Part shown: positions 24,041 through 34,489 of the stretch, in pieces
How positions within the stretch are numbered: position 1 is the first letter of the stretch
Layout: every line of letters begins with the position of its first letter
Source of the DNA: Bryoerythrophyllum caledonicum
Lineage: Eukaryota; Streptophyta; Bryopsida; Pottiales; Pottiaceae
Direction of reading: 5' to 3'
Assembly: GCA_963971425.1 (NCBI GenBank)
Contig: OZ020519.1
Span: 636,028-700,027, forward strand
Length of the DNA: 64,000 nt
The notes under the pieces: model-generated
The model's database searches: none
The model's input: only the letters and a program-made list of their open reading frames with translations
What the model was told of the DNA's origin: nothing
Made by a program: the position numbers and the translations under genes

Positions 24041-25115
24041 TGGCCCCTTTGATACAACTACCATACAAAGATTATGTCTTTAGTGAAAAGTATTTTTATT
24101 TTTAGTGAATAATAACATTTGAACCGAAGACAAACATTTTCAAACGTTGGCATACATTGTTAGGCAAGGTACCAAAGAAACTTCTTTACCACATAAAATT
24201 TAATGAGCATTAACCCCAAAATGCAAAAAAGTTCCAAGGTGGCTTCTAGTGATTTTAAGTAGCTTACATCGGTGTCAATTTAGGTCATGAATCTTCAAAA
24301 AAATTATCATAGAATCAAAATGTGTTTAAGTAATAGCTTTGTGGGAAAACAAATTCTTGAAACAAATACACAAAACTAAAGTTATTGAGGTTCAAAGTTT
24401 GAAACGGGGAGGGCAGTCAGGGCAGGCAAGGAGGGCAAGGTATTGTAGGGCTGAATAGTACTACTGTCGAGCTTGAATGGTACCAATAGAAAGCTAAATA
24501 GTGTACTTTTTGGTGGTGGGTAGCAATGAAGGAAAGTTCTTAGCAACCTTCATCGTTTTTACTTGAAAACGCATAGAAATTAAGGTTTCATTTTTCATGA
24601 AGAAATTTTTTTTTTTCTGTTGATGGAATTATGCATGATACTTCTATCCACCATTCGGATTTTAAAACATTTTTCTACTTAGAGAATAAACTTACTTTCC
24701 TAAGAAAATGGCTAGTTTCTAAATCTTTGCCATTGCAAGTTTCTTTCCTTATCCAAAGACCTCCATTACTTGTGATTTTTTTGTGTGCAATGACCTAACA
24801 CAAGGTAGAACATATATCCATAAATTTTATGCAATGTGTATTGGAAAAGTATGAAAATATCTTGAGTCAAAGCATGTTGACCCTGTTCAAGCCGGGAAGA
24901 AAAAACCACACTGCACTTTTCAAATGCATGTATCTTACAATCCGTATGGTCAAAGTTTATGAAATTTTTTGAGTGTCACCTTGTAGCAGTTAAGTTGAGG
25001 ATCCTATGGTTGAAAGTAGTAAAATTTTGTTTCAATTAGTCTTGCAATTGTGCATCTTGGAGAGGTAGTTTGGTATAGGTTCTAGTGTGAAATTGTCACG
25101 GAATTTTAGGGGTTA
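24040..25115 (+). repeat. Dispersed A/T-rich repeat, direct copy 1
   Basis: It shares ordered blocks with 25,225-26,170: a GTCAAAGCATGTTGACCC.GTTCAAGCCGGGA region, CAATCCGTATGGTCAAAG-type sequence, GAGGATCCTATGGTTGAAA, and a terminal TTTTAGGGGTTAGTTGAGATC. The left boundary is approximate. No coding region was found. Confidence 0.55.
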
Positions 25116-25224
25116 GTTGAGATCTTATCATAAAAATTGGAAATAAAAAGATTTGTTTTCTTTCATACTCATTACACTAAATTCAGTGACTTTGAAATGT
25201 TTTAGGTGTAAATTATGACGGTCC

Positions 25225-26175
25225 TTTAGGAGTCAACCCCTAAAAGCCCAAGTGTACCCATAGGGTACATTTTGGATTTTGGGCAGGTACCTAAAATTCG
25301 GAAAAAATCATTGTCTGATGAAAATTTTAGACTAGATTGTCCCTTGTAGGGCTTCGTGGGGATATTTTTATAATTTTTTTTGGATTCATGATTCAAAAGT
25401 TATCACCATTTAAAGGTCAATATGGGGAGTCCGGTAAGTTTGGGCAATTTGCTAAAAGTTTCTATTGACATTTGTATTTTTTGTACATATAAAGAATACT
25501 AGATTATTTATGATTTAAAAAAAATCTAGTCTTTAGTGTAAAAAGAGCATTTTTACTCATGTCAAACATTTTCACACATTTTGGGAAAGGGGGAAAAAAA
25601 AACATTATTTCTACATAAAACCTAAAGATCTTCAAATTTTCCACTTTTTATTTTTTTGACCATAGCATGTGGTCAAAACCTTCTTATCAATCGTTTGGAT
25701 TATCATTCTAAAGTATATTGAGTTCACAAAAAAATAATTCGTGAAATAGAAACTTTCCAAAAAATTTCAACCTCCGCCTCTTGCATAAGTGATTTGAATA
25801 TGCTACACTCCTTTTCTATGCCTGAAAATTGGTGTGTAGGCAACTAACATCATATTAAACACAATTGTAAAAAATTTAGATCTTATGTAGTGCAAAAATT
25901 TGATACCAAGTGAAGTTAAAGCCTGCTGACCCCCGTAATGCAGGGAAAAGAATGAGCCATTTTTTAAATTTTAAACACAATAATCTCTCAATCCGTGCGG
26001 TGGATTATAGCCTTAAAAATATGGTGACTTTATATAGATATCTAGTTTGAGATCCTAAGGTTAAATGACCAAAATTTTACTTCAAAATTAAATGTTCTTG
26101 CCACTTTTTGGTAGTGTTAGGTTTGGAGTGTTTCTTGAGGAAAAATGGATTGGGTTTTTAGGGGTTAAGTAGAGA
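25225..26175 (+). repeat. Dispersed A/T-rich repeat, direct copy 2
   Basis: This is the copy most similar to the inverted copy at 9,785-10,760. Shared features include CAACCCCTAAAAGCCCAAGT at the start, GTCAAACATTTTCACACATTTTGGGA-like sequence, a CTTCTTATCAATCGTTTGGA-type block, AATCCGTGCGG, GAGATCCTAAGGTTAAATGA and a terminal TTTTAGGGGTTAAGTAGAGA. Confidence 0.6.
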
Positions 26176-26289
26176 ATCCTCCTAATTAGTGTCATGCGCA
26201 AGGCCTGCAACTGGTCCATGTCCCGAGAGAGAATGGAATCTGTGCATTCATCAGTGGTGATGGTAGCTAAACAGAGACTGACTAGAGTT

Positions 26290-26465
26290 CGAACCTGTTT
26301 GGGACCAAATATGGTGGGGTATCGTATGCAGTGGGGGTACTGTACAGAGTGGGATACCATATGCAGAGGGGTACGGAATACCGTATGTAGTAGGATACCT
26401 TATACAAAGGGATACGGGATACCATATGTAGTGGGATACCGTACACAGAGGGGTTCGGGATACCG
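26290..26465 (+). repeat. Degenerate ~21-bp minisatellite (GGGATACCRTATGYAGWG)
   Basis: About eight units of GGGATACCGTATGCAGAGGG-like sequence alternate between a GTATGCAG and a GTACACAG form. Open frames on both strands arise from the periodicity (for example YGIPYPSAYGIP on minus) and are not called as genes. Confidence 0.75.
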
Positions 26466-27261
26466 ATTTTAATTGTGCCTTCAAAAATTTCATATCAGAT
26501 TTCTATAAAATTATTTTCACATGGATTTGAGATATTATTTGTTTAAAACTCGCATTGAAACTTTGTGATACAAATTTTACATAATAACGATATAAATTTT
26601 TTCAAAAGATGCAAACGATATAGTTTCGACATACAGAATATATTATACCCAGGAGCCCCTTGGAACGATATGATTTTCATATGCGAACGATATCATTCAA
26701 AGACCCTCGGAATTTTGTGATGTACGTCCACACGCTTTAAGGGGACCTAAATCTACAACCAGTATAGACTTTAATGATACTTGGTTTCGGATGTGCTGCT
26801 TCAAGAGCATTGGCCAATGAGAAAGTTCCCAGCCTCATCCGGAACCCGGCATTGTCGCCAGGCCGTGTGGTCGTCACACACCCAACCAACGGGTATAGAA
26901 ACCGTCGTATCTCCAAATAACGGAATCCGTCTTCAAGTGTACCCGTCACGTAGAGCACGCGGTTTCAGGCCCCCTGGTGGTTCTTGGTTCGCAACCTCGC
27001 AATCCGTCGAAGCAACCACATCGGGCCGCACATGATCTCCTTTTCCAGGCCACCCAAAAGTGGATGGGGTTCCATAGGCAGAGCTTCTGCACAAGTGGCG
27101 GACTGAGGTGGAGAATGTACATTTGGAGCCTCCATCACCACCACAGATCTCCCTTCGCTCGTTTAGCGATCTCTTATACTTCGCTCATTTAGGTGTCTTG
27201 TAGTATTCTCGATCATACAGTAGCTTCTTGGTTTAGTTTCTTCCGTTGCATTCTGAGCGTC

Positions 27262-27269
27262 AAACCCTA
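27262..27269 (+). promoter_or_regulatory. Telo-box AAACCCTA in ferredoxin 1 leader
   Basis: AAACCCTA ends 3 nt before the ATG at 27,273. Telo-boxes are known plant promoter/leader elements in translation-related and growth-linked genes; a role here is inferred from position and its repetition upstream of the other ferredoxin genes. Confidence 0.4.
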
Positions 27270-27272
27270 GCG

Positions 27273-27707
27273 ATGGCTGCCGCAGCGCTCACCACCGCCA
27301 GCATTGCGCCCGTGGCCTCCTTGGCGCCCGCGAGCTCGCGCGTGGCCAATGTGCGGTCCTCGTCGGTGTCCATGGCCAAGGCGTTCGGCCTCAAGTCCCG
27401 CTCCATGGGACGGATCACAGCGTACACGGTGACGCTGAGGACGCCCGACGGCGACCAAGTCATCGAGTGCGACGACGACACGTACATCCTGGACGCGGCC
27501 GAGGAAGCGGGGATCGACTTGCCGTACTCGTGCCGCGCCGGCGCGTGCTCGTCGTGCACGGGTAAGGTCGAGGCAGGGACGGTGGACCAGAGCGACCAGA
27601 ACCACTTGGAGGAGGAGCAGGTCGCGGCAGGGTATGTGCTGACCTGCGTGGCTTATCCGACGAGCGACGTGACGATCGCGACGCACAAGGAGGAGGACCT
27701 GAACTAG
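27273..27707 (+). CDS. Ferredoxin, [2Fe-2S], plastid-type (copy A, gene 1)
   Basis: This single-exon gene encodes 144 residues. Plant-type ferredoxin carries electrons from photosystem I to FNR and other stromal acceptors. Residues 1 to about 48 are Ala/Ser/Val/Arg-rich with few acidic residues, as in a chloroplast transit peptide; the mature protein probably starts near AYTVTL. The cluster ligands are Cys87, Cys92, Cys95 and Cys125 in [11 protein letters not shown] and VLTCVAYP. The acidic C-terminus HKEEDLN is typical of photosynthetic ferredoxins. I chose the ATG at 27,273; an upstream in-frame ATG at 27,246 would add nine residues and lies before the telo-box. Coding DNA is G/C-rich with strongly G/C third positions. 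The copy-B protein differs by AA to EE at residues 118-119. Confidence 0.93.
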   Translation: MAAAALTTASIAPVASLAPASSRVANVRSSSVSMAKAFGLKSRSMGRITAYTVTLRTPDGDQVIECDDDTYILDAAEEAGIDLPYSCRAGACSSCTGKVEAGTVDQSDQNHLEEEQVAAGYVLTCVAYPTSDVTIATHKEEDLN

Positions 27708-28773
27708 AGTGTGGCCTGTGGAGGGGACTTAGGTGTGGTAGCGTGGGCATCTTTGTTGAATAATGGTGACGAACGGAACTGTGTTGGTATGGTGAGTGTG
27801 TCATGTCTCATCTTGTAAAGTATTGAGATGAATTGATGGAAAGAAGTTCAATATCGACCGGTGACTGTGCGTATCATGGATCTGGTCAAGTCTCTCAATG
27901 TCAAGAGTCGAATTAGATGTAGTTTCAACCTGTCGTGTGAGCTTATCTAGGAAGCAGGATGCGTGATGTAGGTTTTAACGAACTTGATTGGAAGTGACTG
28001 CAAACATCGAAGAACTGGTTACTTGATAATCATTGAAATCGCCGGATGTGTTCCTGGGGTGCATGAATGTCGTGTGTGTGGTTGAGACCTGTTTTACATC
28101 CGCACGCTGTTTCCATGTCGAGTAGATATTATTCGGTGGACAGTGAACTCTAGAATTCTAGCGGATACTGTCACATGCGGGCATGAGTCTCAGAAAGGAT
28201 TCGTGTGATTCAATATGCTGTATCCTCAGTGCCTCCGAATGAATTTTGGACAGAGTCGATTCCGATGGAGTACCTCTTATATGAACAGTCTGAAACTCAC
28301 ATGCGGCTCAATAGGTTCGATGTGAGTGGTCGAAGCAGCACCAGATTTCACGAAGTAGTTGGCTAGAACATGACAGAAACGAGTCATGGTTTGTCCGATG
28401 GAAAGCACAGTCTCATTTACTCGCTGGATGGAATTATTGTTTGATAATGACATCGGTCGATATGCTACAACAACTAAAACTGCAACAACTACTACTGTAC
28501 TAATTCTGCTTTACCTGCGACTAATGTGCGGTGTGGAGCATTCGAAAGTACTCACGCCGTAGAAAAGGAGATGGGGTTCAAGGATAGTCAGAGTCACACT
28601 TGAGATCTCCACAGTTTTAACCATTCACTGTCTAATCTTGGAGAGATGTAGATGGGAGCGGGTTTGGGTGCAGCGACGGGTTTGGGTCTTCGTGCTCGTC
28701 TTCGAGTCCGAGGCCTCTCCACACAATTTCTGCGGCTGATTGCATGTGCTTTTGCGGTTGGACTTTGAACTTC
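27708..28773. other. Ferredoxin 1 3' region and ferredoxin 2 promoter
   Basis: No gene is seen. It matches copy B at 51,182-52,416, which has extra sequence. The ferredoxin 1 3' untranslated region probably occupies the first 150-300 bases. The last ~150 bases before the ATG at 28,785 are G-rich (GATGGGAGCGGGTTTGGGTG) and well conserved with copy B. Confidence 0.5.
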
Positions 28774-28781
28774 AAACCCTA
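28774..28781 (+). promoter_or_regulatory. Telo-box AAACCCTA in ferredoxin 2 leader
   Basis: AAACCCTA ends 3 nt before the ATG at 28,785, the same spacing as in ferredoxin 1. In copy B the motif is GAACCCTA (52,417-52,424). Confidence 0.4.
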
Positions 28782-28784
28782 GCT

Positions 28785-29222
28785 ATGGCGGCTGCATCGC
28801 TCACTACCAGCATTGTGCCCGTGGCCTCCTTGGCGCCGGCGTTGCGCGTGGCCATTGTGCGGCCGTCGTCGGTACCCATCGTCAAGGCGTTCGGTTGGAG
28901 GACCCCCTCCATGGGACGGGTCACATGCCTGGCGACGTACAAGGTGACGCTGAAGACACCCGGCGGCGACACGGTCATAGACTGCCGCGACGATGTCTAC
29001 ATCCTGGACGCGGCCGAGTATGCTGGATTGGACCTGCCGTACTCGTGCCGCGCCGGGGCGTGCGCTACGTGCGCGGGTCTGGTTGTGAAGGGAGAGGTGG
29101 ACCAGAGCGACCAGAGCTTCTTGGACGACGAGCAGCAGGAGAGAGGGTTCGTGCTGACGTGCGTGGCATATCCGGAGGGCGACGTGACGATCGCGACGCA
29201 CAAGGAGGAGGACCTGATTTAG
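28785..29222 (+). CDS. Ferredoxin, [2Fe-2S], plastid-type (copy A, gene 2)
   Basis: This single-exon gene encodes 145 residues and is a diverged paralogue of gene 1. Residues 1 to about 50 form a transit-peptide-like leader; the mature domain starts near ATYKVTL. Cluster ligands are Cys88, Cys93, Cys96 and Cys126 ([11 protein letters not shown] and VLTCVAYP). The tail is THKEEDLI. Compared with gene 1 it has [10 protein letters not shown] in place of [10 protein letters not shown] and [10 protein letters not shown] in place of [10 protein letters not shown], so the acidic partner-binding surface may differ. The start at 28,785 aligns with that of gene 1 (MAAA.LTT); an upstream in-frame ATG at 28,740 would add 15 residues before the telo-box. 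This is probably the functional gene-2 copy, because copy B is frameshifted near its end. Confidence 0.92.
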   Translation: MAAASLTTSIVPVASLAPALRVAIVRPSSVPIVKAFGWRTPSMGRVTCLATYKVTLKTPGGDTVIDCRDDVYILDAAEYAGLDLPYSCRAGACATCAGLVVKGEVDQSDQSFLDDEQQERGFVLTCVAYPEGDVTIATHKEEDLI

Positions 29223-30010
29223 AGCATTGGTGTTCATAGGTGGTCGAGGTAGCTTGATGGATGTTTCCTCCTTAATTATGGTATGGTTTATCACGGCATA
29301 TCTTTCCTTTGTACAATGTTGAGTGACTTGAATCGAATCTCGAATCCGAGATGAATCCCTGTATGCTGGCGTCCCATTTCTCGTGTCCTGTACATGTATG
29401 CTTCTTTCTCGCTTCCGACATGTGTTGCGTCGTAGCATTATCCATTGTCAGATAGATTTGCGGGTTCTGCTAAAGGAGTGGAAATTGTAGTCAATTTTCA
29501 TTCAGTTATCCTAAGGCGCAGGTTGAGATAACGTCGATGTTCATTTCATCTGTTTTGCGTAGCTATACACTTCGAGAACTTCACAGATTTGCCTGTTGCT
29601 GTCACCTAGTACATATTCCTGTTCGAATCTAGTTAACAGTCGTAAAGCGTAGAATAACAAGTTACAGCAGTAATGTAGTAAATCTGCATACTAAACTGTT
29701 CAGCATATGCAAAGTTTTTGGATAAATACCGGTTCTGAGTTTTTCAGAAGCCACTGGGACTGGGCCCCATAGCAAGCGAGCGAATTGAGGTACAGTAACT
29801 CTGAGTGTGCACTATTAAATATGGAAAGATGTCTCGGAACATTCTGCAACTATATGAGAATGGAAATGGACAACACACACGACACACGAGGAAATCTGCG
29901 ATCTGAAACTGGAGAGGTGAGTTTGATATCGTTTCGTGGGGTTCTCTGTTTCGGAGGTTAACGTTGTGATGTCTCCAATTTGACAGAGCGGAGGAGTTTT
30001 AAACAGGGAT
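29223..30010. other. Ferredoxin 2 3' region and PMP22 promoter, no separate gene
   Basis: It is conserved with 52,865-53,653. It contains the probable ferredoxin 2 3' untranslated region and the region upstream of the PMP22-like gene. I see no convincing ORF. Confidence 0.5.
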
Positions 30011-30864
30011 ATGAACAGCGGGAGATCGATGGCTTGCGCACCAAGGTAGGGATTTCCTTAACAGTCTACCTTGTGATTGATGTGCTCTGTGGATGCTGTG
30101 CTTCGATCTGCGCTCACGTGGTTTGATTCTTGAGAATCGTTCTTCGTGCGGCCTCTAGGTCATTGGCAAAGTGGCTGATCGTAGGGACTCACCCTGATTG
30201 TTGTTCACATAATTTTGAAGCTGCCGTAAGGGCTTTTCAATTTGTAGCGCACTCAAAAAGTACAAGCGCCAGAGAGCGAGAAGTCTCTTCTGTTCGGTTA
30301 TTGAGCACCAAATTTTGTAGCCAGACTGAGCTTGCAATCGGTCATGTGAGTCTTTGATGACGGTGAAGGAGAAGCTTGAGGTTATATGTAACTCGTCAGG
30401 TGTTTATCCATCGAGAGGGCTTCATTGGATAGAAACAAGCGTTACACCTGTTGTTTCCTAGTTTACAATATTTCTAGTTTGAGTTGGGTGTGTATCAGTG
30501 AAGATGCTGACACATGGAGTGCTGGTGCAGGCCATAACAGCAGGGGTTTTGGCAGGGAGCGCTGATATGGTCGCTCAGAAGCTGGCTGGATTAAAGAATT
30601 TGCAGTTTAAACGTGCTTCTCTGCTCATGGTTAAGACTGCAATGGCCTGTTTCTTGACCATTGCCATGCTAATGTGGACTGTAACTTGAGGTCAGATGAG
30701 CCCAGAGAAGAAGTTGAGATCTGGTGTCTCTCGTTCCAGATTTTGACTTGACTAGAGATTTTGGTTTGCAGCACTGGGGTTTGTGTTATTCAGGGCCGTT
30801 TGGACATTTCTTCCACAAATTCATGGACAAACTCTTCCCTCCAGCCAGAGATAGCAAGACAATA
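30011..30864 (+). pseudogene. PMP22/Mpv17-family gene, truncated copy A
   Basis: Three exon remnants match the complete copy B. Exon 1 (30,011-30,045) has lost 55 bp that in copy B lie at 53,678-53,732, removing most of the W..YLLSLQRHPL region and shifting the frame. Exon 2 (30,531-30,629) is intact: AITAGVLAGSADMVAQKLAG, with Ala to Leu at the following residue. Exon 3 starts at 30,772 (HWGLCYSGPFGHFFHKFMDK), but homology ends at 30,864, so the last four exons are missing. The gene cannot make a normal product. Confidence 0.85.
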
Positions 30865-31060
30865 GCAAGACACCATCTTCTTGAGCTTTCCGTTCCGATT
30901 TTCAGGAGTGGTCAGCCGGGCCTCCAGCTCTTGTACGTTGCGGGGCTGGAGGTTCCCCTCGAATTGGTTGCACAGTTCTTCCAAGCTTACGTCCTGGCGA
31001 TCTTGGATGCTTGGTTGAGAATGGCCTCCATTAGCTTGTAATTTTCCCTTGCCTTCTCGT
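30865..31060 (-). pseudogene. Coiled-coil gag-like TE fragment abutting the truncated PMP22 gene
   Basis: Minus-strand reading gives EELCNQFEGNLQPRNVQELE followed by ARLTTPENRNGKL, a Glu/Leu/Asn-rich helix typical of retrotransposon gag coiled coils. It begins exactly where the duplication breaks, so it is probably part of the sequence that replaced the 3' exons. The family is not identified. Confidence 0.35.
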
Positions 31061-33229
31061 ACACGTGGCGATTGTGTCGAATGGGTTTGCTTCGTCCTTC
31101 TCCTCGCTGCTCTTCTTTCGCCTTGAAGGGGGCGTGGTGTCGGATGGTTTGGACTGCTTCCTCCTCTTCCGTGTGTTGGCTGCTATCGGTCTCTCATCCT
31201 CATTGGCGGAATCCAGTTTTTATCGTTGGAACCTGGTTTCGATCCCTCATTCTTGGATCCAAACTTAATGGTTTTACCGTTTACAACTCTGGCCGTCAAG
31301 GTTCTACGATAGTTTTTATTATGACTATCCAAATACAAGGGATGTTTACTTAATTCAAATACTACGTCACCGTTTTAATACTTATCAGCATTAGGTCAGT
31401 TGTCATGGTAGAACTAGGTTTCGACATTTGTATCAAGTTGCCTTGGGGTTGCACTCTTGTTGGTCCTGCTACAACGTTAAGCCTACTGGAGGATGGATTG
31501 ACCAACAGGGCTTCAAGACTAGCAACGTGTCATAAGTGATTGCTGCCCCATCACTTTGTTAGGAAGGATGGGCACCTCCACTTGGTCGCCAACAACTGAG
31601 CTTGCAAGATGTCCAACTACCTAAACGCAAAGGTATCACATCATCGATGCCTCCTTGACAGCGAGCATGTGAAGTACCCAACCTTGATTGAGTTCAAGTC
31701 CATGTTGATTTCCCTAAATCTAAAGTAGCAGTCGACAGTGTAGCAACCAACGATATAGCAGGCGATGTGGTACCCGATGTAGGAGTCAACGACGTAGTAG
31801 CAAGTCATCGGGTAGTACACTCAATAGTAAGTCATATTCATGTGCTTCTCACAGGAGAACCTCAACCTTCAATTGACTCCAACGATGTCCTTGAAACTGC
31901 CAATGTTGCTGCCCTAGAGACTGATCCCTCTTTAGCATGGTGCTTTATTACAAACTTAGCATGGTATTTACAGTAGATGGCTTGTTTTCACAAAAGCTAG
32001 TTTATTTTTACCACAATGCTTCAGTAGCTAGCTTGTTTTCATAGTATGCACACTGGAGGGTCTTCACTATAGTGCAAGCTGATGCATTTAATAGAGTCAT
32101 AGCACGTTGTTGTACGGATTGTCTTTTGTTAACATGTTTTATTGGATTCCAAGGCGTGAAGTTGTCGTATAGTGTCCTCTACTGGGGCATCTCACTTCAT
32201 TTTGCAGTCCGTTGGTCTCTTCAAATGTAGGAATTTTAGATGTACTTTGACTATTTCTAGAATATGAGTGTAGTATCTACAAGAATCAATGTTTTATTCA
32301 AAGACTTAGATATATAGTGGCAATTTCTACTTATGATTATTTTTAAATAAGAAAACATAAAGAGAGTAAGCAAGCTATGTGGGGAGAAGAAGCTCTTGAT
32401 AATACTTTGGATTTCAGGAGTTTTCTTTATTTTTCTCCTATTTTTTTCACTAGTTTTTGAAATGAGAAAATATCTTGACACTAAGCATCTCGATGAGAGG
32501 TAAGTTGAGCATAGATTGGGCCTCGCTTATGAGCGAGATAATAACTCGGATGGTGAGAGGGCTCCAGAAGATGAAGAGAGTTGGAACCCCCCTTCCCTCT
32601 TACCTCACCCATCACTATGCTCAATACGACGTTGTCGTGTAGAGAGGGGAGCGCTTTGAGAATACGCGAGGTATCTGGCTGCGACTTCGTATAGTCTGCT
32701 ACGGAGTTCTGTCAAATCTTGTGGTCTTCGGTCTTCAAACTCCTCCCCGTTGGCCTATCCTGTGGTGGCTCTAAAGGGTTAAGGATAAAGGTGGGTGATA
32801 AGAAACCACGGCCTCGGACGGGTAAAACGGGACGACCAGACCACAAGCTGAAACCGTCCGAAAGATTGGCTCCTAAAATTCAAACCCACGGTGACCAGCA
32901 AACGTGCCTCACCGGTGGGAACGACATAAATACGACCGTGTGGGCAATTAACCCCACTTCGCCGCAACAGAGTTTACAAGAACAGAATTGAAATACAACT
33001 AGCTTCCAAAGCTGGCTTGGAATCACAAAAAAAGAAATCGGACCACAAACCACAACACACTTGTTTCCATCTTCTCTTCTCTTCAAGCCTCAAGTCTTCA
33101 ATTCCTCCATCCTTCAACTCCAAAGTCTTCAAGTGTTCAAAAACACTAAGAAACTCAAAAGAAGTGTTCAAAAACACAATGGAAAAGTTTCACCAAGGCT
33201 GTAACCTTCAAACAAGTGACACAGATGAC
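31061..33229. other. Repeat-rich intergenic DNA, no gene recognised
   Basis: Short ORFs (31,065-31,353, 31,767-31,976, 32,719-32,991) lack recognisable features. Sequence around 31,725-31,810 has a degenerate GTAGCA/GACGTAG periodicity, and around 32,490-32,650 there are traces of an acidic reading frame (NNSDGERAPEDEE). It is probably old TE sequence. Confidence 0.4.
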
Positions 33230-33850
33230 TCAAAACTTCAAATACTAAGTGTAATAGCTCTCTGGAAAGTTAATTTAGACAACTAACACTCCTCCAAATT
33301 TCAAGTCAATCTAAACTACTGTCCGAAAGTTATACGAGTTCAAAGTTCTGCCCCTCTAGATATTCAATCGCTCATAACTTCTTCTTCAAAACTCCAAATC
33401 TCAATTGTAATAACTTTTTGAAGAGCTATGACCATTTTTCACGCACCTTCCAATTCTCAAACAATTCAAAACTACTGTCCAAAAGTTATGGACAATCAAA
33501 GTTCTGCCTACCCCTATTCATTCAGATCTCTATAACTTCTTGTTCACAACTCCAAATCTCAATTATAATATCTTTCTAGAAAGCTAAGATAGAGATGCAC
33601 AGTCCCTCAAAACCTCAAACCAAATTTAGAACTACAGAAAAAGTTGTGGCTCCTCGAAACCTCTGCCCCTCAATGGATGGCCTCGGGTTTTCACAGAATT
33701 AAAACCTCAATAACTTTTTCTCTACAACTCCGAATTCAAATTTTAAAACGAATATGAAAAGCTCTTGAAACAAGGAACAAGATCACAAATTTTCAACTCC
33801 ATATCATTCAAGCTCAACGAGTTACACACAGTCAAAGTTCTGCTCCAAAA
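33230..33850 (+). repeat. Diverged tandem repeat, ~160-bp unit
   Basis: Three to four units share AAACTACTGTCC.AAAGTTAT, CAAAGTTCTGCC, and ATAACTTCTT.TTCA.AACTCC followed by AAATCTCAAT. The key block recurs near 33,312, 33,468 and 33,630. Such units occur inside plant LTR elements, but no LTR was defined here. Confidence 0.55.
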
Positions 33851-34134
33851 CCTTGCTCTCTCTCCCGCGCACACACACACTCACTAAGGAATCTTTTTTC
33901 CAACTTTTCCACCTCAAGTGGCCGTGGGCACTCCAGCCCATGTCACCTTACCCAAAGTACCCCACAAGGTATTTCATTACTTTCTTATCCTTTCCACTTT
34001 CAACCACATAAAATCCCCTAGTCTTTTATTTATTGGAAGACTAAAAACTTAGACCTTCCAACCAACAAGATAAGTAAAATAAAAAAATAACTAAATAAAA
34101 ATAAAAAAATAAAACTTATCGTAAGATAGCTGAT

Positions 34135-34345
34135 GGTACGGACGTATAAAGGTGTTGATTCGCACAACCTGATCGTCAAGTCGTGGACTTGGTTGGCTGG
34201 AAATGTCGTGGTCAGTGGCCGCCGCCGGTCCGGGTTCGAACCCGGTCGAGTCCGTCGAGTGGTTGGGCGGCCCACGGCTTGGCTCGCTAGTGAGGCAGGA
34301 AAAATACCAGCCAACCCGCTACCTACCCCCCTGAGCAGTGACAAG
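34135..34345 (+). repeat. Candidate tRNA-derived SINE or tRNA-like promoter
   Basis: GTGGTCAGTGGC at about 34,207 resembles an RNA polymerase III A box, and GGGTTCGAACCC at about 34,233 is a near-perfect B box in the right order and spacing. No complete tRNA cloverleaf could be folded by eye, so this fits a SINE head better than a tRNA gene. It lies just left of the gag-like element at 34,490. Confidence 0.35.
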
Positions 34346-34489
34346 AACGCTGCAGCACCTACATGCTAACACTTGCCCAAATCCTCAAACCGTGGTTCTC
34401 ACCACGACCAAACCTTTTTACCTCATCTAACCGCTAGCTGTAATTAAAATATATCCACACTGGTATTAATATCTACATGATGGAAGAAT

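Larger units (their letters stand above)
26772..30864 (+). repeat. Segmental duplication, copy A (ferredoxin-ferredoxin-PMP22 block)
   Basis: It aligns in the same orientation with 50,229-54,572 at high identity, covering promoter, two ferredoxin genes, their spacer and the first three exons of a PMP22-like gene. Homology starts near the sequence AATGATRCTT and stops just after AGCAAGACAATAG, where copy A jumps to unrelated sequence. Copy A is about 250 bp shorter, mainly in the spacer between the two ferredoxins. Confidence 0.9.

Noticed and set aside
26280..26300. GAGTTCGAACCTG resembling a tRNA B box
   Set aside because: No A box at the proper distance and no cloverleaf.
27267..27686. 139-codon antisense ORF over ferredoxin 1 (also in copy B and over ferredoxin 2)
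   Set aside because: It is a shadow of the G/C-rich sense gene: Arg/His/Gly-rich with no domain, and it exists only because the third positions are G/C.
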